Notes: generated from the letters alone by a model not told the origin. A DNA stretch of 6,618 nucleotides from Pseudomonadota bacterium (GCA_011042595.1 DQWO01000226.1:1-6618); one strand, 5' to 3'; numbered from the stretch's first letter, positions 1 to 6,618 are shown. Program-made: numbers and translations.

Positions 1-182
1 GTATCAGCCCGGTGGGCGGGCCTTTTCTGGAACGTCGCAAAGCGGTCACTTTTGGCCTGGGTGCGAATTATCTCTCATCGTGGACGGCTGACCTGAGCTA
101 TACCAACTATTTCGGTGCCGGGGCTTACAACCGGATCAATGACCGGGATTTCATCAGCTGCAACGTTAAATACAGTTTCTAA
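1..182 (+). CDS. DUF1302 family outer-membrane beta-barrel protein, C-terminal fragment
   Basis: This is the 3' end of a gene that begins outside the window. The first full codon is at base 3 and the TAA stop is at 180-182, giving 59 residues. The tail contains LGANYLSSWTADLSYTNYFG followed by GAYNRINDRDFISCNVKYSF, which is how DUF1302 proteins typically end (a GAG-x-YN-x-INDRDF motif, then a last beta strand). Alternating polar and hydrophobic residues with a terminal Phe are the usual recognition signal for outer-membrane insertion by the BAM machinery. DUF1302 proteins are predicted outer-membrane barrels of unknown substrate, commonly next to DUF1329 genes, as here (34-bp gap, same strand). 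The role in passage of hydrophobic compounds is inferred from context. The N-terminus and signal peptide cannot be seen. Confidence 0.85.
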   Translation, partial: ISPVGGPFLERRKAVTFGLGANYLSSWTADLSYTNYFGAGAYNRINDRDFISCNVKYSF

Positions 183-216
183 AATTTAATTTACCGATAT
201 TTTCAAGGAGAAAAGT

Positions 217-1581
217 ATGCGAAAAACTATAGGCTTTTTGACTGTCCTGCTGTTCACCGTAATGCTCTGTGCATCCGGGGTTCAAGCTAAGATTTCGGCG
301 GAAGAGGCAGCCCGTCTGGGAAAAGATCTCACCCCTGTGGGTGGTGAAATGGCCGGCAACGCCGCCGGCACGATTCCGGCCTGGACCGGCGGTATAACTC
401 AACCCCCGGCAGGCTATAAACCCGGCGATCACCATCCTGATCCTTTCGCGGATGACAAAGTTCTTTTTAAGATTAATAGTGCCAATATGGCGAAATACGC
501 TGATCAGCTTACCGAAGGTCATAAAGCCCTGCTCAAAGCTGACCCGGACTATTACCTGAATGTCTATCCCACCCACCGCAGCGCCTCAGCTCCACAGCGC
601 ATCTACGACGCGACCAAAAGAGTGGCCCAGACAGCAATGCTGACTGAAGATGGCAACGGCATCGTGCATGCGGCTGAGGGCCTGCCCTTCCCGATTGCGA
701 AAAACGGTCTGGAAGCAATCTGGAACCATCTGGTTCACTGGCGCGGCGACTTTATCGACCGTACCTTTGTCTACTCACCAGTAACCAGATCCGGGGACTA
801 CAATCTCGGCACCGAGAATACTCAAGTTCGCTGGCAATACACCCAGCCGGGGATGACTGAAGAAAAGATGGATAACATCATCCTCTTTTTCAAGATGGAT
901 CTCTTAGGCCCCCCCCGGGTCGCCGGTCGAATCCTGATTGTCTGGGACCCATTAAACCAGAAAAAAGAGACGCGTAAAGCCTGGACTTACAACCCTGGTC
1001 AGCGCCGGGTTCGACGGGCCCCCCAGGTTGCTTTCGATACCCCGGGAACCGGTTCCGACGGACTGCGGACGATGGATGATTACGAGATGTACAACGGCAG
1101 CCCCGAACGCTATGAATGGAAACTTCTCGGCAAAAAAGAGATGTATGTCGCCTACAACTCATACAAACTTCACAGCGACAAACTGAAATATAAGGATATC
1201 ATTAAACCCATGCACTACAACCCCGAATATCTGCGTTACGAGCTGCATCGGGTCTGGGTGGTAGAAGCCAACCTAAAAAAAGGTACACGTCATGTCTACA
1301 AAAAACGGGTATTCTATCTGGATGAAGATTCCTGGGGCGTGATCGCCACCGACAAGTATGACAACCGGGATCAGTTGTGGCGTTTTTCCGAATCCTTTGT
1401 CATAAACTACTATGAAGTCCCCTGCTCATGGAGTACTTCTAATATCCACTATGATCTCCAGGCCGGACGCTATGTCTTCATGTATCTTGACAACGAAGAG
1501 AAAAGCACCTACAACTTTAACGTGAACTTCCCGCTCAAGGACTTTTCCACCAGTGCCTTACGCCGGAGCGGGAGACGCTAA
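217..1581 (+). CDS. DUF1329 family exported protein (LolB/outer-membrane lipoprotein-sorting-like)
   Basis: The protein has 454 residues, the usual length for the family. The ATG at 217 is preceded by AAGGAG at 205-210 with a 6-base spacer. Residues 1-24 form a signal peptide (RK, then a hydrophobic core, then VQA before K25) fitting signal peptidase I. Cys18 is not in a good lipobox, so a lipoprotein is unlikely. The mature N-terminus has the family signature LTPVGGEMAGNAAGTIPAWT at 38-57, and the C-terminus has the typical YDLQAGRY and NFPLKDFS segments. The family is thought to adopt a fold related to lipid-carrying LolA/LolB proteins, so a periplasmic or outer-membrane-associated role in moving a hydrophobic ligand is plausible but unproven. 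It lies 34 bases after the DUF1302 gene, probably co-transcribed with it, and is followed at once by a terminator. An 8-C run at 909-916 lies inside the reading frame, which stays intact. Confidence 0.9.
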   Translation: MRKTIGFLTVLLFTVMLCASGVQAKISAEEAARLGKDLTPVGGEMAGNAAGTIPAWTGGITQPPAGYKPGDHHPDPFADDKVLFKINSANMAKYADQLTEGHKALLKADPDYYLNVYPTHRSASAPQRIYDATKRVAQTAMLTEDGNGIVHAAEGLPFPIAKNGLEAIWNHLVHWRGDFIDRTFVYSPVTRSGDYNLGTENTQVRWQYTQPGMTEEKMDNIILFFKMDLLGPPRVAGRILIVWDPLNQKKETRKAWTYNPGQRRVRRAPQVAFDTPGTGSDGLRTMDDYEMYNGSPERYEWKLLGKKEMYVAYNSYKLHSDKLKYKDIIKPMHYNPEYLRYELHRVWVVEANLKKGTRHVYKKRVFYLDEDSWGVIATDKYDNRDQLWRFSESFVINYYEVPCSWSTSNIHYDLQAGRYVFMYLDNEEKSTYNFNVNFPLKDFSTSALRRSGRR

Positions 1582-1591
1582 AATATAAAAC

Positions 1592-1624
1592 TTGACAAAA
1601 AACCCCGCTCCAGATCTCTATAAT
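1592..1624 (+). promoter_or_regulatory. Possible promoter hexamers for the YCF48-like gene
   Basis: A perfect TTGACA (1592-1597) and a perfect TATAAT (1619-1624) lie just upstream of the gene starting at 1651. The spacer is 21 bases, well beyond the usual 16-18, and there is no extended -10 TG. Transcription would begin near 1631, giving a leader of about 20 bases that carries AGGA at 1642-1645. The -10 hexamer sits in the loop of the terminator hairpin. The hexamers are observed directly; promoter activity is doubtful because of the spacing. Confidence 0.35.
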
Positions 1625-1639
1625 GGGCGGGGTTTTTTT
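1597..1639 (+). terminator. Intrinsic terminator after the DUF1329 gene
   Basis: The arm CCCCGCTC (1603-1610) pairs with GGGCGGGG (1625-1632), eight pairs with one T-G wobble, across a 14-base loop. Seven Ts follow directly (1633-1639), and six As precede the stem (1597-1602), so the stem can extend by A-T pairs and may also terminate from the other side. It begins 15 bases after the DUF1329 stop, where a Rho-independent terminator is expected. It separates the first two genes from the YCF48-like gene unless read-through or a local promoter operates. Confidence 0.85.
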
Positions 1640-1650
1640 ATAGGATCAAA

Positions 1651-2691
1651 ATGGATTTTTCCAATAAACGAACTTTTCAGTTCTGCCGAACTCTTGTCCG
1701 GGTTCTGCTTTCAGCTCTTTTCATTGGCACCATAAGCTCCAGTTTAATCTTTGCGGCTCAACCAGACCGTAGTAAACGGGCAGCCATCATAATGCCGCTG
1801 GCGGCAAAAACCTTGATTCTTGATCTGGTAGCTGCGGGAGAGCGTACAGTCGCGGTCGGCTGGCGCGGCCATATCCTCCTCTCCGACAACGATGGCAGAA
1901 GCTGGCGGCAGGTTAAAACTCCAACCCGGGATATGCTTACCAGTATCTATTTTACAGATGACAGCCACGGCTGGGCGGTAGGACATGGCGCGGTTATTCT
2001 CGCTACCGAGGATGGTGGCGAGACTTGGGAACTTCAATACTCGGCTCCGGAAGAAGAGCGGCCCCTGTTTGATGTTATTGTAACCGGAAACTATGGTTTC
2101 GCCGTCGGTGCTTACGCAAAATTCATGGTCACTCAGAATGGTGGCAAGAGCTGGCAGCCAAGTGAATTTATTATCCAGCAGGATAAGATCGTCGCCAACA
2201 AAGCACTCGTTGATGAAGAACCACTACCATTCGACTATCATCTCAACGGCATCGCCAGAAGTGCCGCCGGAACCTGCTACATCGCCGCCGAAGCGGGTTT
2301 TATCTTTCGCTCCAATGATGGCGGACATACCTGGCAGGAGTTACCATCCCCATACGAAGGCTCTTTCTTCGGCATCCTGCCCCTTGATGGCGAAAAGCTT
2401 ATCGTCTATGGCCTGCGCGGCCATATATTCCGCTCTGAAAACGGCGGGCAGAACTGGAAACAAATCGAAACCGGGACCACCGCCCTTTTGACCGATGCCG
2501 CTACCCTTAAAAACGGAACCATAATCGTCACCGGAATGGGTGGGGTTATCCTGACCAGCACTGACAATGGAAAAAGTTTCACCCTGAAACAACCCAACCG
2601 GGTATCCTTAACCTCTGTCGTTGAAACTAAATCCGGTGCACTTATTATAGCCGGAGAACGGGGCGCGAAGATCCACAAAATTGCAGAATAA
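1651..2691 (+). CDS. YCF48/BNR-repeat beta-propeller protein, exported
   Basis: The protein has 346 residues. The N-terminus has basic residues, then a hydrophobic core at about 16-34 and a likely cleavage site after FAA (34-36), so it is probably released into the periplasm. The rest is built from repeated blades, each ending in a sialidase-type Asp-box-like turn: DNDGRSW (79-85), EDGGETW (120-126), QNGGKSW (162-168), NDGGHTW (222-228), ENGGQNW (263-269) and TDNGKSF (304-310). GERGAKI (335-341) is a last partial repeat that may close a seven-bladed propeller. It resembles YCF48, the photosystem II assembly factor, but nothing here suggests photosynthesis; the homologues next to RND and DUF1302/DUF1329 genes are a separate group with unknown role. 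A scaffold or adaptor role is inferred. The ATG follows a weak AGGA at 1642-1645, and no better start is visible. Confidence 0.85.
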   Translation: MDFSNKRTFQFCRTLVRVLLSALFIGTISSSLIFAAQPDRSKRAAIIMPLAAKTLILDLVAAGERTVAVGWRGHILLSDNDGRSWRQVKTPTRDMLTSIYFTDDSHGWAVGHGAVILATEDGGETWELQYSAPEEERPLFDVIVTGNYGFAVGAYAKFMVTQNGGKSWQPSEFIIQQDKIVANKALVDEEPLPFDYHLNGIARSAAGTCYIAAEAGFIFRSNDGGHTWQELPSPYEGSFFGILPLDGEKLIVYGLRGHIFRSENGGQNWKQIETGTTALLTDAATLKNGTIIVTGMGGVILTSTDNGKSFTLKQPNRVSLTSVVETKSGALIIAGERGAKIHKIAE

Positions 2692-2710
2692 TGAAATACT
2701 AAACTTTACA

Positions 2711-2841
2711 AGATGTTCGGGCTTGGCTCGTAGCGGTATTGGCCGCCGGACGAATCACCGTGATGGTAATTCGCGGCAGACGCCTCGGAAGCCGGCCATG
2801 GACGGCCGGCAAGAATGAGCAAGAGCCATGCCCGTACATCT
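2711..2841. repeat. 131-bp imperfect palindrome with nested hairpins (repeat element or structured RNA candidate)
   Basis: The ends are inverted repeats: 2711-2729 (AGATGTTCGGGCTTGGCTC) pairs with 2823-2841 (GAGCCATGCCCGTACATCT) at 17 of 19 positions. Inside are two further hairpins. One is GCCGC (2742-2746) with GCGGC (2773-2777), continuing into GAATCACC (2752-2759) against GGTAATTC (2765-2772). The other is GCCGGCC (2791-2797) with GGCCGGC (2804-2810), a perfect 7-bp stem with a 6-base loop. The one C-A mismatch of the inner stem becomes a G-U pair when read from the minus strand, so the minus-strand RNA folds slightly better. No clear target-site duplication flanks it. It fills most of the 203-bp gap before the RND gene, and I see no ORF in it. 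It could be a MITE or REP-like element, a regulatory RNA or a mobile palindrome. Confidence 0.7.
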
Positions 2842-2894
2842 CGAGAAATCTCTTTCAGCTTTTTTTTAGATCAACTTAGAAAATTAAGGTAAAC

Positions 2895-5231
2895 ATGTTA
2901 TCTCGTATCATTCCCGCTGCCGAGTCCCTGGTTTTTCGCCATCGTATCCTTGTCATTATCGCTTTTGTCCTGATAACCATCTTTATGGGCTACTCCGCCA
3001 GTCATCTTAAGATTGATGCCGGGTTCACTAAGCTTGTGCCGATGGAGCATGAGTTTATGAAAACCTACGTCCGTCATCAAAAGGAATTTGGCGGCGCCAA
3101 CAAGATACTCGTCGCCCTGGCACCCAAAAAGGGAGACATATTCACCCCTGAGTTTTTTACCGCAATCCAGAAGGTAACTGAAGAGGTCTTCTTTCTGCCA
3201 GGAGTTGATCGTAGTCGGGTAATTTCAATCTTCACTCCGAACGCGCGCTTCACCGAGGTTACTGAAGAGGGCTTTGCCGGGGGCAGTCTGGTTCCGGCAG
3301 ATTTTTCCCCAACCCCGGAATTTTTGCAGAAGGTACGCACAAACCTGCTTAAATCGACCCATATCGGTCGGCTCGTGGCCAAAGATTTCACCGCTGCCCT
3401 GGTCAAAACCGATCTTATGGAGATCGACCCACAGACCGGAAAAAAACTCAATCTCTTAAATGTCGCTAAACGCCTGGAAGATATCCGCGAAAAATATCAA
3501 ACTGAAAACATCGACATTCACATTATCGGCTTTGCCAAAGTTATGGGCGATATGACCGATGGTGCCGCCCGGGTGGTACTCTTCTTCGGCATTGCCTTTC
3601 TGGTAACTGCCCTGCTGGTTTACTTCTACACCCTCTCCCTGCGTCGAACCGGGGTTCTGTTGGGAGTTGCCTTAATTGCGGTAATCTGGCAGCTTGGCCT
3701 GTTGCCGCTTATGGGATTTGGTATTGATCCAATGGGTATTTTGGTCCCATTTCTGGTTTTTGCCATCGCCATAAGCCACGGCGTCCAGATGGTCAGCGCC
3801 AACTCAGCTGGACTTTTTGCCGGAAAAAGCCCGCTTGAGGCAGCCAAAACCAGCTTCAGTTCGTTGCTGATTCCCGGTCTCACGGCTCTGGCCACCGACA
3901 CTATCGGCTTTGCCACCATCTTCCTGATCAAGATCCGCATCATTCAAGAGATGGCAATGACCGCCGGTATTGGTGTTGCCGTCATCATTTTGACTAACTT
4001 GATTCTCTTGCCGGTAGTCCTCTCCTATGTCAGTGCCAATGAAATGTACCGGGAAAAACTAAAGCGGAAAGCGGCTTTAATGGCACCCATCTGGAGCAAG
4101 CTGTCCAGCGTTGCCAGCCGGCCCGTCGCTGCCGGCATCATTGGCCTGTGCCTGATCCTGGCCCTTTTGGGAGCCTGGAAAGCCAGTGACATCAAAATTG
4201 GTGACACCCAGGCCGGGGTCCCTGAATTGCGCCCTGACTCACGTTATAATCTCGACACCGCTTTCATCACTAAGAAATTCGCTATCGGGGTCGATATCAT
4301 GTCGATTTTTATCGAGGGCGGCGAGGCCGATGCCGGGGTTAATTATGAGAATTTGACCGAGGTCGATGATTTTGAATGGTTTCTGGCAAATATTGATGGT
4401 GTTGTTTATACTGTCAGCCTGGCCAAATATCTGCGTTATGCTAATGCCGGGTGGAATGAGGGTTCACCCTTCTGGCGGGTTCTTCCGACCAACCAGCCCT
4501 CAATCGCCAGTTGTTTCCTGGGAATAAGCTCAGCAAGTGGGCTGATGAATGCCGATGTCAGCGTCATGCCAATCTACCTCTTTACCCGGGATCATAAAGC
4601 CGAAACCATCTCCAGAATTGTGGCGGCAGCGAGAAAATACCGAGACGATCACCCTGTTCTGAGTAATAAACTGAAGATCGCCCTGATGGGCAACAACGTG
4701 GGCGTCATGGCGGCCACCAATGAGGAAGTTCAGGCTTCTCAGACACCCATTCTCCTCTATGTTTACGGCGCAGTTATTCTATTTTGTCTGATCGCTTTTC
4801 GCTCAATTCGGGCGGTGCTCTGCATTTTACTTCCCCTGGGGCTGGTTTCCCTGTTGGGGTATGCGCTGATGGCAATTCTGGGTATCGGTTTAAAAGTTAA
4901 CACCCTGCCGATTGTCGCCCTGGGGGTTGGGGTCGGGGTTGATTATGGCATCTATATTTATGCCAGTTTCAATAGTATCCTGAATCGGGGCGAGTCCTTT
5001 CGCAATGCCTATGAGAAAACCCTGGATATTACCGGAAACGGAGTTCTGGTTACGGCTTTAAGCCTGGCCATCGGGGTTGCCACCTGGATCTGGTCTCCAT
5101 TGCAGTTTCAGGCCGACATGGGAGTACTTTTAACTTTTCTGTTCCTGGTAAATATGCTTGGTGCCGTATTTGTCTTACCGGCTCTGGCAGCCTGGCTGCT
5201 TAGAGGGAAAAATACGGCTGAGAATCCATAG
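2895..5231 (+). CDS. RND/MMPL superfamily transporter, inner-membrane permease
   Basis: The protein has 778 residues and the duplicated RND layout. Helix 1 is at about 17-35, a periplasmic domain spans about 36-225, helices 2-6 lie at about 227-377 and helix 7 at about 409-428. A second periplasmic domain spans about 429-615, and helices 8-12 lie at about 617-765. The length fits MMPL/HpnN-like proteins and is shorter than the roughly 1000-residue AcrB-type drug pumps. Helix 10 carries GVGVDYG with Asp683-Tyr684, the pair used for proton relay in MMPL proteins. The matching site in helix 4 reads ISHGVQ (293-298) and lacks the Asp. The ATG follows AAGG at 2886-2889. Context with DUF1302, DUF1329 and YCF48-like genes suggests proton-driven movement of a lipid or hydrophobic compound across the envelope. 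No membrane-fusion adaptor gene lies next to it. Confidence 0.9.
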   Translation: MLSRIIPAAESLVFRHRILVIIAFVLITIFMGYSASHLKIDAGFTKLVPMEHEFMKTYVRHQKEFGGANKILVALAPKKGDIFTPEFFTAIQKVTEEVFFLPGVDRSRVISIFTPNARFTEVTEEGFAGGSLVPADFSPTPEFLQKVRTNLLKSTHIGRLVAKDFTAALVKTDLMEIDPQTGKKLNLLNVAKRLEDIREKYQTENIDIHIIGFAKVMGDMTDGAARVVLFFGIAFLVTALLVYFYTLSLRRTGVLLGVALIAVIWQLGLLPLMGFGIDPMGILVPFLVFAIAISHGVQMVSANSAGLFAGKSPLEAAKTSFSSLLIPGLTALATDTIGFATIFLIKIRIIQEMAMTAGIGVAVIILTNLILLPVVLSYVSANEMYREKLKRKAALMAPIWSKLSSVASRPVAAGIIGLCLILALLGAWKASDIKIGDTQAGVPELRPDSRYNLDTAFITKKFAIGVDIMSIFIEGGEADAGVNYENLTEVDDFEWFLANIDGVVYTVSLAKYLRYANAGWNEGSPFWRVLPTNQPSIASCFLGISSASGLMNADVSVMPIYLFTRDHKAETISRIVAAARKYRDDHPVLSNKLKIALMGNNVGVMAATNEEVQASQTPILLYVYGAVILFCLIAFRSIRAVLCILLPLGLVSLLGYALMAILGIGLKVNTLPIVALGVGVGVDYGIYIYASFNSILNRGESFRNAYEKTLDITGNGVLVTALSLAIGVATWIWSPLQFQADMGVLLTFLFLVNMLGAVFVLPALAAWLLRGKNTAENP

Positions 5232-5232
5232 C

Positions 5233-5271
5233 CCGGTTCCGGTATAAATGGAACTGGACAATCACTTTTTT
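5233..5271 (+). terminator. Weak terminator-like hairpin after the RND gene
   Basis: CCGGTTCC (5233-5240) pairs with GGAACTGG (5250-5257), eight pairs with one G-T wobble and a 9-base loop. It starts two bases after the stop codon. The T run (5266-5271) comes eight bases after the stem rather than directly, so it is a poor fit to an intrinsic terminator. Its position at the end of the cassette supports a role in ending transcription. Confidence 0.45.
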
Positions 5272-5345
5272 ATACACTACGAAGTTGAAAATTTTTTTCT
5301 TATTTTTCGCCTCCCTTCTGGATGAACTTGCATAATTGCGGCAAA

Positions 5346-5351
5346 AAGGAG
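5346..5351 (+). promoter_or_regulatory. Ribosome binding site that fixes the GTG start of the oxidoreductase gene
   Basis: AAGGAG lies seven bases before GTG at 5359-5361. This spacing, and the fact that the protein read from here has the expected N-terminus (ENILRIDVGAMGGPN), selects the GTG over the in-frame ATG of GAMGG further down and over an out-of-frame ATG at 5322. Confidence 0.8.
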
Positions 5352-5358
5352 CGTCAAA

Positions 5359-6618
5359 GTGGAAAATATTTTACGAATCGATGTCGGTGCCATGGGTGGA
5401 CCCAATGCAACCACCAGCCCGGTTGGTCGTTATGCCACTTTGGGCGGGCGGGCCTTGACTTCAACTATGGTTTGGGAAGAAGTTCCTCCCTTGTGCGAAC
5501 CCCTGGGTCCGGAAAACAAACTGATTTTAGCTCCAGGTCTGATGAGCGGTTCGGCCGCCACTACTTCCGGCCGAATTTCGGTAGGTTGCAAAAGTCCGTT
5601 AACCGGCGGCATCAAAGAGGCCAATGCCGGAGGCCAGGCTTCTCAATATCTGGCTCGGCTGGGATATGCGGCCGTGGTTCTGGAAGGCGAAAGAAAGAAT
5701 GATGATCTTTACAAGATTCATATCAACAAAAGTGGGGTTCAGATCTCTTTATGTAATGAATTTCGGCTGCTCGGAAACTACGATCTAGTTGAAAAAATAA
5801 AGGCCGAGTATGGTGATAAGGTTGCGATGATCAGTATCGGTCCAGCAGGTGAACAGGGTTTTGCCAACTCGACAATAGCTTTTACGGATACTGATTTCCG
5901 GCCAACCCGACACGCGGGTCGAGGTGGGGTCGGAGCCGTTATGGGAGCCAAAGGGATAAAAGTTATTGTGGTCGATCCCGAAGGCAGCTCCCTGCGCAAG
6001 CCGGTTGCTCCCGATGCTTTCAAAGAGGCGAACCGTAAACTGGTGGAAACAGTTAAGGCCTCGGAAATGACCGGACAGGGTCTTCCGGCGTTTGGAACCA
6101 ATATACTGATGGATATTACCAACCAGGCTGGCTGCTTTCCCGCTTACAATTGTTCCAAAGGCCAGTTTGACCAAGCAGAAGCTATCAATGGCCCAACCCT
6201 GGCCGCTTTGGAAGGGGAGCGCGGCGGCAAAGGCGCGGCCACTCACGCCTGTCATAGTGGTTGCATTATAAAATGTTCCGGCACTTTTAATGATGAAAAT
6301 GGTAATTTTGTCACCAAACAGCCGGAATACGAGACCCTCTGGGCCCATGGCGGCAATTGCGGGATTGCCGATCTCGATGCCATCGCCAGAATGGATCGGA
6401 TGAATGATGATTTTGGCACCGATACCATGGAGACCGGCTGTACTATGGGCGTGCTCATGGATGCCGGAGAACTGAAATTTGGTGATGCCGAAGGCGTGCT
6501 TAATCTTTTGTCCGAGATTGGCAAGGGCACGGAGAAAGGTAGACTGCTCGGTTCCGGAACGGCCACTGTAGCCAAACATTACGGGGTTGAACGGGCACCG
6601 GTGGTCAAAGGCCAGTCA
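5359..6618 (+). CDS. Aldehyde ferredoxin oxidoreductase family protein, N-terminal 420 residues
   Basis: The reading frame starts at GTG and is open to the right edge. Family members have about 600-700 residues, so roughly a third is missing. These enzymes use a tungsten (or molybdenum) bis-pterin cofactor and a 4Fe-4S cluster, normally in the cytoplasm, to oxidise aldehydes to acids or run the reverse with ferredoxin. Seen here: the AFOR N-terminal domain (about 1-205) with SVGCKSPLTGGIKEANAGGQ and the signature GRGGVGAVMGAKG (187-199); the cluster-binding cysteines Cys298, Cys302 and Cys306 (C-x3-C-x3-C); and a D-x2-G-x-D element (350-355, DDFGTD) like the pterin-contacting motif. The fourth cysteine would lie beyond the window. 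The substrate is unknown. The gap of 127 bases and the hairpin before it suggest its own transcript; I found no convincing promoter in the T-rich stretch 5291-5320. Confidence 0.92.
   Translation, partial: MENILRIDVGAMGGPNATTSPVGRYATLGGRALTSTMVWEEVPPLCEPLGPENKLILAPGLMSGSAATTSGRISVGCKSPLTGGIKEANAGGQASQYLARLGYAAVVLEGERKNDDLYKIHINKSGVQISLCNEFRLLGNYDLVEKIKAEYGDKVAMISIGPAGEQGFANSTIAFTDTDFRPTRHAGRGGVGAVMGAKGIKVIVVDPEGSSLRKPVAPDAFKEANRKLVETVKASEMTGQGLPAFGTNILMDITNQAGCFPAYNCSKGQFDQAEAINGPTLAALEGERGGKGAATHACHSGCIIKCSGTFNDENGNFVTKQPEYETLWAHGGNCGIADLDAIARMDRMNDDFGTDTMETGCTMGVLMDAGELKFGDAEGVLNLLSEIGKGTEKGRLLGSGTATVAKHYGVERAPVVKGQS

Noticed and set aside
262..276. Lipobox around Cys18 of the DUF1329 protein
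   Set aside because: The residues before the Cys (VML) do not fit the small residue needed at -1, and a good signal peptidase I site (VQA) follows.
166..576. 136-codon minus-strand frame over the DUF1302/DUF1329 junction
   Set aside because: It is antisense to two well-supported coding regions, with no recognisable product.
909..916. Run of 8 Cs as a phase-variation or frameshift site
   Set aside because: The DUF1329 frame is intact through it and reads family-like sequence on both sides. One such run is not evidence of programmed slippage.
2093..2491. 132-codon + strand frame in another phase
   Set aside because: It lies inside the propeller gene, whose blade repeats run through the whole region in the main frame.
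2843..2867. Terminator from GAGA-AA-TCTC plus a run of 8 Ts
   Set aside because: The stem is only 4 bp with a 2-base loop, and the T run is 7 bases away. The T run is also too far from the outer stem of the palindrome at 2711-2841.
5318..5332. Sigma-54-like promoter (TGG ... TTGCA)
   Set aside because: The GG and GC elements are separated by 8 bases instead of the required 10, and the -24 part otherwise lacks CAC.
5322..5702. 126-codon + strand frame starting at ATG 5322
   Set aside because: It overlaps the GTG-started oxidoreductase gene in another frame, its product is low-complexity and arginine-rich, and the AAGGAG at 5346-5351 lies inside it and serves the GTG.
5785..6579. 264-codon open frame on the minus strand
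   Set aside because: It lies wholly inside the aldehyde oxidoreductase gene, whose + strand product has clear family motifs throughout. The minus product shows no recognisable domain.

Overview
The window looks like a chromosomal segment of a Gram-negative, probably anaerobic bacterium, most likely Desulfobacterota (deltaproteobacteria). The evidence is envelope proteins of outer-membrane type, a tungsten-type aldehyde:ferredoxin oxidoreductase whose sequence matches the subgroup I associate with sulfate reducers and their relatives, and moderate GC content. The taxonomic call is an inference from protein flavour, not from a marker gene. All genes are on the + strand.

Bases 1-5231 hold four genes that form a recognisable cassette: the 3' end of a DUF1302 outer-membrane beta-barrel gene (1-182), a DUF1329 secreted protein (217-1581), a YCF48/BNR-type beta-propeller with an export signal (1651-2691), and a 12-helix RND/MMPL inner-membrane transporter (2895-5231). 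Such sets recur in proteobacteria, often near genes for degradation of steroids, hydrocarbons or other hydrophobic compounds. Together they suggest an envelope-spanning route for a hydrophobic substrate: the RND pump in the inner membrane, DUF1329 and the propeller in the periplasm, and DUF1302 in the outer membrane. The substrate cannot be read from this window.

The cassette does not look like one uninterrupted operon. A strong intrinsic terminator lies right after the DUF1329 gene (1597-1639), and consensus-like promoter hexamers overlap it. A 131-bp imperfect palindrome with nested hairpins (2711-2841) fills most of the gap before the RND gene. This palindrome is the least explained object in the window and looks like a dispersed, possibly mobile, repeat or a structured RNA.

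After a 127-bp gap with a weak terminator-like hairpin (5233-5271), an aldehyde ferredoxin oxidoreductase gene starts at a GTG codon (5359) and runs off the right edge (420 codons seen). It is probably a separate transcription unit. No tRNA, rRNA, CRISPR array or insertion-sequence transposase is visible, and no stretch longer than about 210 bases lacks a gene.
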